Positions 6,869 to 12,306 of a DNA stretch of 44,621 bases are shown here, piece after piece. Both the position numbers and the translations under genes were made by a program. The stretch lies in IMG/VR virus record IMGVR_UViG_3300024259_000063, positions 1-44,621 of that record, one strand, 5' to 3'. The first letter of the stretch is position 1, and each line of letters opens with the position of its first letter. The notes beneath the pieces were generated by a model. That model saw only the letters and a program-made list of their open reading frames with translations, did not search any database and was not told where the DNA came from. Source of the DNA: a virus.

Positions 6869-7619
6869 TTGTTCCTTCTACATACTCAAGTAAGTTGTCT
6901 GCGTATCCTGTGATACTGTGATCTGACAGCCCATCGAAGTAGTCCTTGTTCTTAAAGCCATCCCACCTACCTTTCAACCTATCCCAAGATCTTTTCCATA
7001 CATTAGTACCGAGTTCAACTACACCATCGTGATTGATATATCTCAACTCTCCGTGGTGTCGGTATCCCCAATGGTAGAAAGGCATCTTGGTTACGTCATC
7101 TGAATTATTAACAAACCTATAATGAGTAATATCTAAACTCTTCTTAAACGATTCATTACCTACTCTTGGTGAACCATACGTGTATAGTCCATTAACATTC
7201 CATCCAGCCGTTTTCAATCTAGCCGCAACTATAGTAGCCATAGATGCTCCGAGTGAATGACCAGTAACGATTAACTTTCTATCCTTACATTGTTTTAATA
7301 CATAGTCTCGTATATGTGACCAAAGCTTATCAACTTCTTTCTCAAACCCCTTGTGTACCTTACCATAAGAATATTTTGCAATAACAGAATCAACATTCAA
7401 ATCAGCCTTAATATCAGACCATGACTTAACTTCCGTACCCCTGAATGCTAACACAAAGTATTCATCATTATATGTAGCGTGAGCTTGTGCTCCACTCTTA
7501 TCAAAGTACTTGTGTCTATTAAATCCTAAACCTTTATATAAGGGCTTAGCTTCCTTACCATTTAAATAAGCGGTCTCCGAACACTTAGCCATCACCCATC
7601 CAAAAGATTCTTTATTCAT
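6858..7619 (-). CDS. Class 3 lipase (alpha/beta hydrolase)
   Basis: The 253-residue protein matches the fungal-type Lipase_3 family. It shows AFRGTE (58-63, oxyanion region), the nucleophile elbow TGHSLGASMA (Ser122), YTYGSPRVGN (147-155), a candidate catalytic Asp in NNSDDVTKMP (171-180) and a candidate His in DHSITGY near residue 236. No signal peptide is visible, so it would act in the cytoplasm on host lipids or be released at lysis. The ATG has a strong AAGGAG site. Together with the secreted redoxin downstream it looks like host-derived cargo. Phospholipase or acylhydrolase activity is inferred from the family. Confidence 0.85.
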   Translation of the reverse strand: MNKESFGWVMAKCSETAYLNGKEAKPLYKGLGFNRHKYFDKSGAQAHATYNDEYFVLAFRGTEVKSWSDIKADLNVDSVIAKYSYGKVHKGFEKEVDKLWSHIRDYVLKQCKDRKLIVTGHSLGASMATIVAARLKTAGWNVNGLYTYGSPRVGNESFKKSLDITHYRFVNNSDDVTKMPFYHWGYRHHGELRYINHDGVVELGTNVWKRSWDRLKGRWDGFKNKDYFDGLSDHSITGYADNLLEYVEGTNEI

Positions 7620-7620
7620 T

Positions 7621-7716
7621 TTACTTCTCCTTACTTAAACTTGCTGATAATAACATCATCACTACTCCTATACATAGTACAACTTTCCAATATAAGATTA
7701 AATATTCTAAATCCAT
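7621..7716 (-). CDS. 31-aa membrane peptide
   Basis: This micro-gene ends immediately upstream of the lipase ribosome site. The product (MDLEYLILYWKVV and so on) is one transmembrane helix with a short polar C-terminus (SLSKEK). Upstream, at 7721-7757, a 17-bp word containing TATGAAAAACTG is directly repeated with a 20-bp period. No clear Shine-Dalgarno sequence was seen, so the call is tentative. Confidence 0.4.
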   Translation of the reverse strand: MDLEYLILYWKVVLCIGVVMMLLSASLSKEK

Positions 7717-7752
7717 GGCTTATGAAAAACTGTTACTGTGTATGAAAAACTG

Positions 7753-7920
7753 TTACTCATCATTATAATACAACAATACACTCATCATCGCAGTGGTAAA
7801 CGTACCGCTTAATAAAGTATACTGAACCCAATGTAATCCAGGTACCAAATACAACAATAGGTTGTACGCTACATTAACTATAGTACCACCTACTAATAAC
7901 AAACCAGCAGTATTTAACAT
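7753..7920 (-). CDS. 55-aa membrane protein
   Basis: The product has two hydrophobic segments (about 5-28 and 36-52) and overlaps the previous gene's stop (CGATGTTAA). It is part of a chain of coupled micro-genes from 8394 leftward. Two small spans are compatible with a holin or holin-regulator topology, but no endolysin is next to it, so no function is given. Confidence 0.5.
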   Translation of the reverse strand: MLNTAGLLLVGGTIVNVAYNLLLYLVPGLHWVQYTLLSGTFTTAMMSVLLYYNDE

Positions 7921-8147
7921 CGGTACTCTCTATATAACTTATTACACTCTATCATATGTATACGAGGCAATCTATCCATTACTCCATTCTCCTGTTTATT
8001 CTCTAACCGAGTAACATACTCAAATGCTTTCTTCCAATCTTCAGGTACTTCACACTGACCACGTAGTAAGGCTCTCTTATTAATTTCAGCCCAACGCAAC
8101 ATCATAGCTATAAGGCTTTTAAGTTTTTTTCTATGAAGGGCATTCAT
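7914..8147 (-). CDS. Hypothetical basic protein
   Basis: The 77-residue protein is rich in Lys/Arg and Leu (RKKLKSLIAMMLRWAEINKR) and probably helical. It ends in REYRC. The start shares an ATGA overlap with the upstream 40-residue frame. No family was recognised. Confidence 0.5.
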   Translation of the reverse strand: MNALHRKKLKSLIAMMLRWAEINKRALLRGQCEVPEDWKKAFEYVTRLENKQENGVMDRLPRIHMIECNKLYREYRC

Positions 8148-8266
8148 CTCTCAGCTCCAGGAGTCAACCCTATACGGTTGATAAGCAAAATATCAACCTT
8201 AGCAAGTCCAAATGATATAGGCTTAGTCAATATCTTAGTCACTGTCTTAGTCAATATCTTAGTCAC
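8144..8266 (-). CDS. 40-aa peptide with TKIL repeats (GTG start)
   Basis: The frame starts at a GTG that overlaps the previous stop (GTGA) and ends in an ATGA overlap with the next gene, so it fits exactly into a translationally coupled chain. Its first half is a repeated TKIL/TKTV heptad-like sequence encoded by the 12-bp tandem repeat; the second half is SFGLAKVDILLINRIGL. No family was recognised. Coupling is the main support. Confidence 0.4.
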   Translation of the reverse strand: MTKILTKTVTKILTKPISFGLAKVDILLINRIGLTPGAER

Positions 8267-8269
8267 TTG
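8222..8269. repeat. 12-bp tandem repeat, four units
   Basis: Four consecutive 12-base units share CTTAGTCA on the + strand, followed by ATAT, CTGT, ATAT and CTTG. Units 1+2 and 3+4 form a nearly exact 24-bp duplication. On the minus strand the repeat is in frame within the 40-aa gene and encodes TK-I/T-L/V units. It is too short and has no spacers, so it is not a CRISPR array. Confidence 0.85.
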
Positions 8270-8394
8270 ATATACAAGTTGTAAAATCCATTAATTAATA
8301 CTATTGTAAATATAGTAATCATAAGTATCTCATTCCAAGATAGAGTGAAGAGCTTAATCTGATTAGGCTTCGTATGCTGTTTATTTTTTATCAT
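8263..8394 (-). CDS. 43-aa membrane peptide
   Basis: The product has a basic N-terminus (MIKNKQHTKPNQIK) and a single hydrophobic helix (about 24-36). It begins in a TAATG overlap with a possible 15-codon leader frame (8394-8441) and ends in a GTGA overlap with the next gene. An AAAGG sequence precedes the ATG. Confidence 0.45.
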   Translation of the reverse strand: MIKNKQHTKPNQIKLFTLSWNEILMITIFTIVLINGFYNLYIK

Positions 8395-8466
8395 TATGAT
8401 ACCTTTATTCTATCAATTTCTATAGCTGGGCGATCGGTCATCTATTTAAAAACTGGTATGAGCCTC

Positions 8467-8537
8467 TGACAAAATGTCATACGATCAGCGGTTGACGGTT
8501 TTATGCCATGTGCCTCTTCTTCTATGTCATTTTGTCA
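8467..8537. promoter_or_regulatory. Paired TGWCA-WWW-TGWCA palindromes (operator-like) forming a long inverted repeat
   Basis: TGACAAAATGTCA at 8467-8479 is a perfect palindrome around its centre. TGTCATTTTGTCA at 8525-8537 is a variant. Extended by CATA/TATG they form 15-bp arms with one mismatch. A third copy, TGACATTTTGACA, lies at 10564-10576 just upstream of the helix-turn-helix gene. This looks like a family of operator sites; the cognate protein is unknown. The remaining DNA from 8395 to 8534 holds only very short frames. Confidence 0.45.
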
Positions 8538-8735
8538 AGCTTCTCCAATTACCATGCCTAGCGCTGTGAAATGGGACTTATCCATCATTACAGCCGTTAG
8601 TGACATCGCTACGTACTCCATATCTTTTTCTAGCCATTCCAGTATCTCACCTGTATAGTATAGGCTTACTAAGTCGTACTCCAGGTGTTCTACTAAATCG
8701 TGTATGTTACGTCTTTGTGTTGGTTTATCTTTCAT
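8535..8735 (-). CDS. Hypothetical protein
   Basis: The 66-residue protein has an acidic, hydrophobic helical centre (DLVEHLEYDLVSLYYTGEI) and a C-terminal SHFTALGMVIGEA. The ATG at 8735 is preferred over an upstream TTG; a GGAG site lies 12 bases upstream, somewhat far. No family was recognised. The stop overlaps one of the TGTCA palindromes. Confidence 0.45.
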   Translation of the reverse strand: MKDKPTQRRNIHDLVEHLEYDLVSLYYTGEILEWLEKDMEYVAMSLTAVMMDKSHFTALGMVIGEA

Positions 8736-8763
8736 ATGTATAAATATCTCCAAGCTAAATATT

Positions 8764-8896
8764 ATTCAGCGTACCGCTGAAATGTGGTTCTCCCAGCTTT
8801 CCGTCTGAGTCAGCCTATCCCACAAGGGGTCAAGGTAATCTCCCTATTGCTACGCGCAGAACGGTTAGCAATAGGTTGCGGGAAAGCTTGGGAGAA
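8764..8896. ncRNA. Structured element: three-way-junction fold plus flanking hairpin
   Basis: TTCTCCC-AGCTTTCC (8788-8802) pairs with GGAAAGCT-T-GGGAGAA (8881-8896), giving 15 bp with one bulged T. Inside are a perfect 10-bp hairpin CCTATTGCTA/TAGCAATAGG (8843-8852 with 8866-8875) and a smaller CCC-acaa-GGG hairpin at 8819-8828 with CCT/AGG below it. Next to it, TTCAGCG-TAC-CGCTGAA (8765-8781) forms a 7-bp hairpin. The element lies in the gap after the gene ending at 8903. Neighbouring genes read on the minus strand, so a 3'-UTR-derived RNA or terminator complex is the simplest view; a miniature mobile element with terminal inverted repeats is the alternative. It lacks a tRNA fold. Confidence 0.5.
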
Positions 8897-8902
8897 GTTT
8901 TG

Positions 8903-9166
8903 CTATGCTAATTCAAGCATTGCTAGCGGAACTCTATATGAACTAAATCTATTCTCAGTTGTTTCCACAATGGCTTTCTTGATCATTACCTTAGTAACCA
9001 CTCCAGCCGTTTTCTTGGTCTTCTGTACTATGTTAACCTTACTGCCTACCTTAATAGTGGCTTTTCCAAGATTCGTCTTACAGAGTGTCACATAGGAAGA
9101 CAAGGCATTTAAATCAGCCAAGTTGTCTATCTTCTTTATTTCTTTCATTAGTATTCTATTAGTCAT
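8903..9166 (-). CDS. Hypothetical KOW/SH3-like small protein
   Basis: The 87-residue protein has a basic beta-rich centre (VGSKVNIVQKTKKTAGVV) followed by MIKKAIVETTENRFSSYRVP when read in parts. This resembles a KOW/SH3-like barrel with the usual G-x-V and k..G.v spacing. Such folds often bind RNA. The assignment rests on pattern only. It has a good ribosome site (AAGGGAAAA) and its own promoter at 9192-9221. Confidence 0.5.
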   Translation of the reverse strand: MTNRILMKEIKKIDNLADLNALSSYVTLCKTNLGKATIKVGSKVNIVQKTKKTAGVVTKVMIKKAIVETTENRFSSYRVPLAMLELA

Positions 9167-9191
9167 CGATTTTCCCTTTTTTCGTTACCTG

Positions 9192-9221
9192 AATATACAC
9201 ACAAAACCCTATACGAGTCAA
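9192..9221 (-). promoter_or_regulatory. Sigma70-like promoter, TTGACT-N18-TATATT
   Basis: The -35 hexamer TTGACT is at 9221-9216 and the -10 TATATT at 9197-9192 on the minus strand, spacer 18, followed by CAGG. The start codon of the gene at 9166 is 26 bases from the -10. The same architecture occurs at four other minus-strand sites and one plus-strand site in the window. Confidence 0.7.
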
Positions 9222-9243
9222 GTCTTTTCTTCAATTAAATTTT

Positions 9244-9309
9244 AGCGGTGGGGAACAATAAGAGGGGAAGTAATGAGATAGAACCCCACAAAAAAACCCA
9301 CCGCTTTTT
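9244..9309 (+). terminator. Terminator-like hairpin with U-tract on the + strand
   Basis: AGCGGTGGG (9244-9252) pairs with CCCACCGCT (9297-9305), followed by TTTT on the + strand. A second, inner pairing of GTGGGG with CCCCAC is possible. The loop of about 44 nt is long for a simple terminator. On the minus strand the 3' flank is AAAATTT rather than a U-tract. It separates the gene ending at 9388 from the promoter at 9221. The word AGCGGTGGGGAA recurs at 10698-10709. Confidence 0.45.
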
Positions 9310-9387
9310 AAATTATTTACTTCCTGATACTTCCAGCATAGCACCCCATATAGTGGCTCTTAACCCTAGCCCCTCATATTACTTAAT

Positions 9388-9585
9388 TTATGGTAATGGT
9401 GTGCAGTCTGGATCTGGGCCAGAGATATAGAGCTTGAACAGCTCCGAATCCTTTTTGACTTCTTTATCTTCCTTTACTCTAATCTCCATCTTATGACCAC
9501 CCAAATCTACTACCTTATATGTAACGCCACGTTCAGTAACAAACTCTGGTTTAGTGGTGTTCTTAAATCTGACAGCTTTTCTCAT
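9388..9585 (-). CDS. Hypothetical small protein
   Basis: The 65-residue protein has an N-terminal basic start (MRKAVRFKNTTKPEF) and alternating strands (VTYKVVDLGGHKMEIRVKED in parts), so it is probably a small beta-barrel. No family was recognised. It has an AAGGAAA ribosome site and its own promoter (9610-9639), which suggests early, independent expression. Confidence 0.55.
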   Translation of the reverse strand: MRKAVRFKNTTKPEFVTERGVTYKVVDLGGHKMEIRVKEDKEVKKDSELFKLYISGPDPDCTPLP

Positions 9586-9609
9586 ATTGTTTCCTTTTGT
9601 TTACACCTA

Positions 9610-9639
9610 AATATAACACTAAATGCATATACAAGTCAA
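9610..9639 (-). promoter_or_regulatory. Sigma70-like promoter, TTGACT-N18-TATATT
   Basis: TTGACT at 9639-9634 and TATATT at 9615-9610, spacer 18, followed by TAGG. It lies 25 bases upstream of the ATG at 9585. Confidence 0.75.
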
Positions 9640-9692
9640 GGGTTATTTTTAAGTATTTACTAAGTTAGCTAACCCAAAATAGTGTTCCATAG

Positions 9693-9830
9693 TCAATACT
9701 CCACCAACATTTTTTTAATATTAACTTCTGAGCCCATGCGAGTTACTATTGTCTTGAACCAATCGGAGTTAATTGCTTTGTTAAACTCAACAGTTGGATT
9801 GTAATTCTTATTAGTTCTTTTATCTTTCAT
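9693..9830 (-). CDS. 45-aa hypothetical protein
   Basis: The start has a strong GGGGG ribosome site six bases upstream and a dedicated TTGACT-N18-TATATT promoter, so this micro-gene is well supported despite its size. The product (MKDKRTNKNYNPTVEFNKAI at the start) is polar and basic, with no recognised family. It stands alone between two small promoter-driven genes, as is typical of early-expressed host-takeover peptides. Confidence 0.6.
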   Translation of the reverse strand: MKDKRTNKNYNPTVEFNKAINSDWFKTIVTRMGSEVNIKKMLVEY

Positions 9831-9852
9831 GTTATGCCCCCTTTGTTACTTG

Positions 9853-9882
9853 AATATAACACTAAAAAGGCACATGAGTCAA
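9853..9882 (-). promoter_or_regulatory. Sigma70-like promoter, TTGACT-N18-TATATT
   Basis: TTGACT at 9882-9877 and TATATT at 9858-9853, spacer 18, followed by CAAG. It lies 23 bases upstream of the ATG at 9830. The sequence AAGAAAAGAC just upstream of the -35 is shared with the promoter at 9192-9221. Confidence 0.75.
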
Positions 9883-9965
9883 GTCTTTTCTTCAATTATC
9901 TTTGCCTCCCAGGCATATGATCATAACTCAGCACCGCTTAAATACACGATACTTTACGATTTCCC

Positions 9966-9995
9966 TTGACTTGTATTGCCTTTTTGTTGTATATT
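9966..9995 (+). promoter_or_regulatory. Plus-strand TTGACT-N18-TATATT promoter, antisense to the helix-turn-helix gene
   Basis: TTGACT at 9966-9971 and TATATT at 9990-9995, spacer 18, followed by AGG: the same design as the minus-strand promoters. It is the only such plus-strand copy seen. It faces into the 3' end of the gene 10045-10548, with no convincing plus-strand ORF after it, so an antisense or regulatory RNA is the natural product. Confidence 0.55.
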
Positions 9996-10044
9996 AGGCC
10001 GGGCGATCTACTAAAAAAAAGAATAAGATAAGAAGAAGCTTGGA

Positions 10045-10548
10045 TTACTCACTCTGATGTTTAAAAGCGTTATACACAGCCTTCTGAAAAGACTTGACAT
10101 TGGCTGGAGTAACCACATCTAACCTATCCAACTTCAGGAGATAGAAGCAATTGTAGCATAATAGCCTCAAATTCGCTAGATCTTTGTGAGTGGAGTCATC
10201 ATCCAGATAATCTAACATAAGCGGCTTAGACATGTCTCTTGCTCGGTATTCATCATATCCACAGTTACTACACTCTTCCGCTAGGAATCCTTCCTTGCAC
10301 AATCTATACTGAAGCTTGGCGTTCGAGTAATTAGGATTATCTCCAGCGAAAATGTCTACCAACTCTACTGGTTTCTGGCCAGCACCAGCGGTTTTTGGTT
10401 TATATGACGGCTGAGCCTCAAATACGTCATACATTTTAGCATATTTCTTAAAAGTATTATAGGCTACACGTAATAATTTAGCTGCGGAATGCATCGATTT
10501 AGTTTCATTAATAGCCCAAACTACTTTACTTTTACTTAATTTAACCAT
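10045..10548 (-). CDS. Helix-turn-helix protein with zinc-ribbon, degenerate HNH
   Basis: The 167-residue protein has an N-terminal helix-turn-helix (AAKLLRVAYNTFKKYAKMY, about 22-40), a linker, and a C-terminal Cys4 module: CSNCG (about 92-96), then LRLLCYNCFYLL. The arrangement follows HNH endonucleases that use a CxxC...CxxC zinc ribbon. However, the catalytic His that normally precedes the conserved Asp is Tyr here (LMLDYLDDD), and the usual CPNCH reads CYNCF. The nuclease is therefore probably inactive, and a DNA-binding regulator is more likely. The ATG at 10548 has AAGGAG upstream and replaces an ATG seven codons earlier. Confidence 0.65.
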   Translation of the reverse strand: MVKLSKSKVVWAINETKSMHSAAKLLRVAYNTFKKYAKMYDVFEAQPSYKPKTAGAGQKPVELVDIFAGDNPNYSNAKLQYRLCKEGFLAEECSNCGYDEYRARDMSKPLMLDYLDDDSTHKDLANLRLLCYNCFYLLKLDRLDVVTPANVKSFQKAVYNAFKHQSE

Positions 10549-10980
10549 AAAAAGCTCCTTTTGTGACATTTTGACAGGTTTATATTATTAGTTACTAAGG
10601 CTACAAAGTGTGACACGAAGACACATGCGCTGTATATAGTAGAATACTTAATAATATTAGTGTGTCAATAAATAGGTAGCAGTGTCAAAAAGTGGGTAGC
10701 GGTGGGGAATGTTACTTAATTGGAAAGTAAGGTAAGTAAGCTAAGTAAATAGAAAGCTGCTTAGCTTATATCAGAATACCATATAGAGAATGTGTTCGGT
10801 ATGGTATAATGAGTTGAAGTGGTTAGTAATACTAACCATTTGAATAAGGAGAATAGTATTACGCTAGTTTGCGTAACGCTAATTAGCGTATTAGCGGGTA
10901 ATTTAAGTACTTAACTTAGGTATTCTTATAGAATCCGATAAAAAGTAAAACAATTAGAATGAGCATCACCCATTCCAAGC
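10549..10980. other. Gene-free regulatory region with palindromes
   Basis: About 430 bases without a convincing gene. It contains TGACATTTTGACA (10564-10576), related to the palindromes near 8467; a GTGTCAA word repeated 20 bases apart (near 10659 and 10682); AGCGGTGGGGAA (10698-10709), also present at 9244; an ATACCATA/TATGGTAT hairpin (10776-10807); and the perfect 14-bp palindrome ACGCTAATTAGCGT (10876-10889). These suggest operators and an RNA hairpin, possibly autoregulation of the helix-turn-helix gene. Confidence 0.5.
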
Positions 10981-11160
10981 TTATTCAAGCTTACGTCTTA
11001 AATTGACTTCAATTGATTTTTCTTTTCTTCCGATGTGGTGGGGCTCTCCATAAGTAATTTCACCACTATATTCCAGCGCATTAAGTCGATCGCTCAATGT
11101 TTCTAACATAGAGTATATCTTATTATGAAGTAGATTAAGTTTATCAGTAATATCTTTCAT
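10981..11160 (-). CDS. 59-aa hypothetical coiled-coil protein
   Basis: The frame encodes MKDITDKLNLLHNKIYSMLE at the N-terminus, an amphipathic helix with heptad-spaced Leu/Ile. A Gly/Pro/His linker and a basic tail (RRKLE) follow. No ribosome site is visible, and TATATT at 11169-11174 is very close to the ATG, so the start is uncertain. No family was recognised. Confidence 0.4.
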   Translation of the reverse strand: MKDITDKLNLLHNKIYSMLETLSDRLNALEYSGEITYGEPHHIGRKEKSIEVNLRRKLE

Positions 11161-11200
11161 ACAAGATAAATATAGGCTAAGTCAAGTAAATAGTATACTT

Positions 11201-11249
11201 AATCAAGCTTACTCAATCAAGCTTACTCAACCAAGCTTACTCAACTAAG
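11201..11249. repeat. 14-bp tandem repeat (AATCAAGCTTACTC), 3.5 units
   Basis: Units lie at 11201-11214, 11215-11228 and 11229-11242 (AACC variant), with a partial unit to 11249. The preceding 18 bases, AAGTAAATAGTATACTTA, recur at 11586-11603 next to TTCAAGCTT, so the lipoprotein gene 11251-11607 is flanked by related repeats. Confidence 0.8.
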
Positions 11250-11250
11250 G

Positions 11251-11607
11251 CTATTGTTTTTTATTTCGGGTGACTATATAAGTCCACCTGTAATAATCCA
11301 TCTCTTCTCTATGTTCTATATTGGTTAAGTTACCACGTCTCCACACTATTTTAAGAGTTTCCCATTGAAAGTGGGATCCACAGTATAGAGTAAGCTTATC
11401 CGTGCTTGGATGAGTAATGCGTTTATATGTTTTATTATTTCTCTTATATTCGTGAAGTATACCACGATTGTCAAGTACGGAAATCGGTTCAGGCTTCACT
11501 ATGGGAGCTCCATTGTCTGTCCAACCTATTGTAGTACCACCCGTAGCACATCGGGTGAATAATACTAAGCTAATTAAAGCAGCTAAGTAAATAGTATACT
11601 TATTCAA
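11251..11607 (-). CDS. Putative lipoprotein
   Basis: The 118-residue protein has an N-terminal hydrophobic segment (IYLAALISLVLF) ending in LFTRC, a lipobox-like site with Arg just before the Cys, which is unusual. The mature part is basic with Trp/Tyr-rich strands and no recognised domain. It is flanked by direct repeats (11183-11249 and 11586-11612), which suggests local duplication or insertion. No good ribosome site was seen. Surface lipoproteins of phages can block superinfection, but nothing here shows that. Confidence 0.5.
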   Translation of the reverse strand: MNKYTIYLAALISLVLFTRCATGGTTIGWTDNGAPIVKPEPISVLDNRGILHEYKRNNKTYKRITHPSTDKLTLYCGSHFQWETLKIVWRRGNLTNIEHREEMDYYRWTYIVTRNKKQ

Positions 11608-11644
11608 GCTTTTATTTCCACCATACTTGTATACTCATTCAAGC

Positions 11645-11746
11645 TTACTTTCGGTCTATCCAATCCGTTAGCTCCATCATTAAAAAGCTTATTAAGAATA
11701 TTATGTACAAGTCTAAATTATAATTAAATGCTACTGCTTCTATCAT
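11645..11746 (-). CDS. 33-aa membrane peptide
   Basis: This micro-gene has AAGGAAT upstream of its ATG. The product is a single transmembrane helix (about 12-24) with a charged C-terminus (TDWIDRK). The WxxDK/R ending resembles that of the 36-aa peptide at 37790-37900. The stretch from here to 11947 holds no gene, only a hairpin (GGTGAAATCT with AGATTTTACC, 11846-11873) and two imperfect CTAATTGAGG-type repeats near 11770. Confidence 0.4.
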   Translation of the reverse strand: MIEAVAFNYNLDLYIIFLISFLMMELTDWIDRK

Positions 11747-11947
11747 ACTTTGATTCCTTGGTTAATTGAGATAAGCATTCTCTAATTGAGGTAGGCTGTA
11801 TCTCTAATGAGGAGGAGGCTATCTGATACTAAGGTACTACTTTCTGGTGAAATCTACGTTAGGAGATTTTACCTCTGGTGTTAATTTATTTAAGCGACAC
11901 ACGTATCCCACGCGTTTCCGTTTCACGCGTTCTGACACCCCGCATTT

Positions 11948-12232
11948 TTATGTATTGAATATATCGTACAGCTGTTTGAAAAATAACCCTACGAAACCAG
12001 CGCCAACCATAGTCCTCCACTTACCAGCGGATTCCCTAAATTGACTATTCTGCTTTGTTTCAGCCCACAAGCCTTCATTGGGATTGAATAGATTTCCTTT
12101 AATGAAACTGAGAGAGTCATCTGTTTTGAGATGAGCCTTTTCCATATCTGTTTGTATTTTAAAAATGTCTTTTTTGAGTTCATCTATCTTTAAATGTACA
12201 ATCTCAAATTCCTTGCGGTCTTGTTGATTCAT
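11948..12232 (-). CDS. Coiled-coil membrane protein
   Basis: The 94-residue protein has a coiled-coil N-terminal half (FEIVHLKIDELKKDIFKIQ) and a weakly hydrophobic C-terminal segment (MVGAGFVGLFFKQLYDIF). This layout resembles XhlA-type hemolysin/holin accessory proteins and small phage membrane anchors, but the similarity is only architectural. TATATT at 12290-12295 is a possible -10 element. Confidence 0.5.
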   Translation of the reverse strand: MNQQDRKEFEIVHLKIDELKKDIFKIQTDMEKAHLKTDDSLSFIKGNLFNPNEGLWAETKQNSQFRESAGKWRTMVGAGFVGLFFKQLYDIFNT

Positions 12233-12306
12233 TCTATTCGATCTCCATTTAAGTTATTACCTTGCAAGTTTGTAACTTATTTGATAATAAATATAGAGAT
12301 GTTTAG

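Noticed and set aside
8222-8269. Tandem repeat as a CRISPR array
   Set aside because: The units are 12 bp with no spacers and lie in frame in a short gene.
8788-8896. Structured element as a tRNA
   Set aside because: No T-loop (TTCGA) or anticodon-arm geometry was found; the outer stem is 15 bp and the internal hairpin 10 bp.
11165-11190. TTGACT followed by TATATT upstream of the 59-aa gene as a promoter
   Set aside because: The spacer is only about five bases, far from 18, and the -10 would be too close to the ATG.
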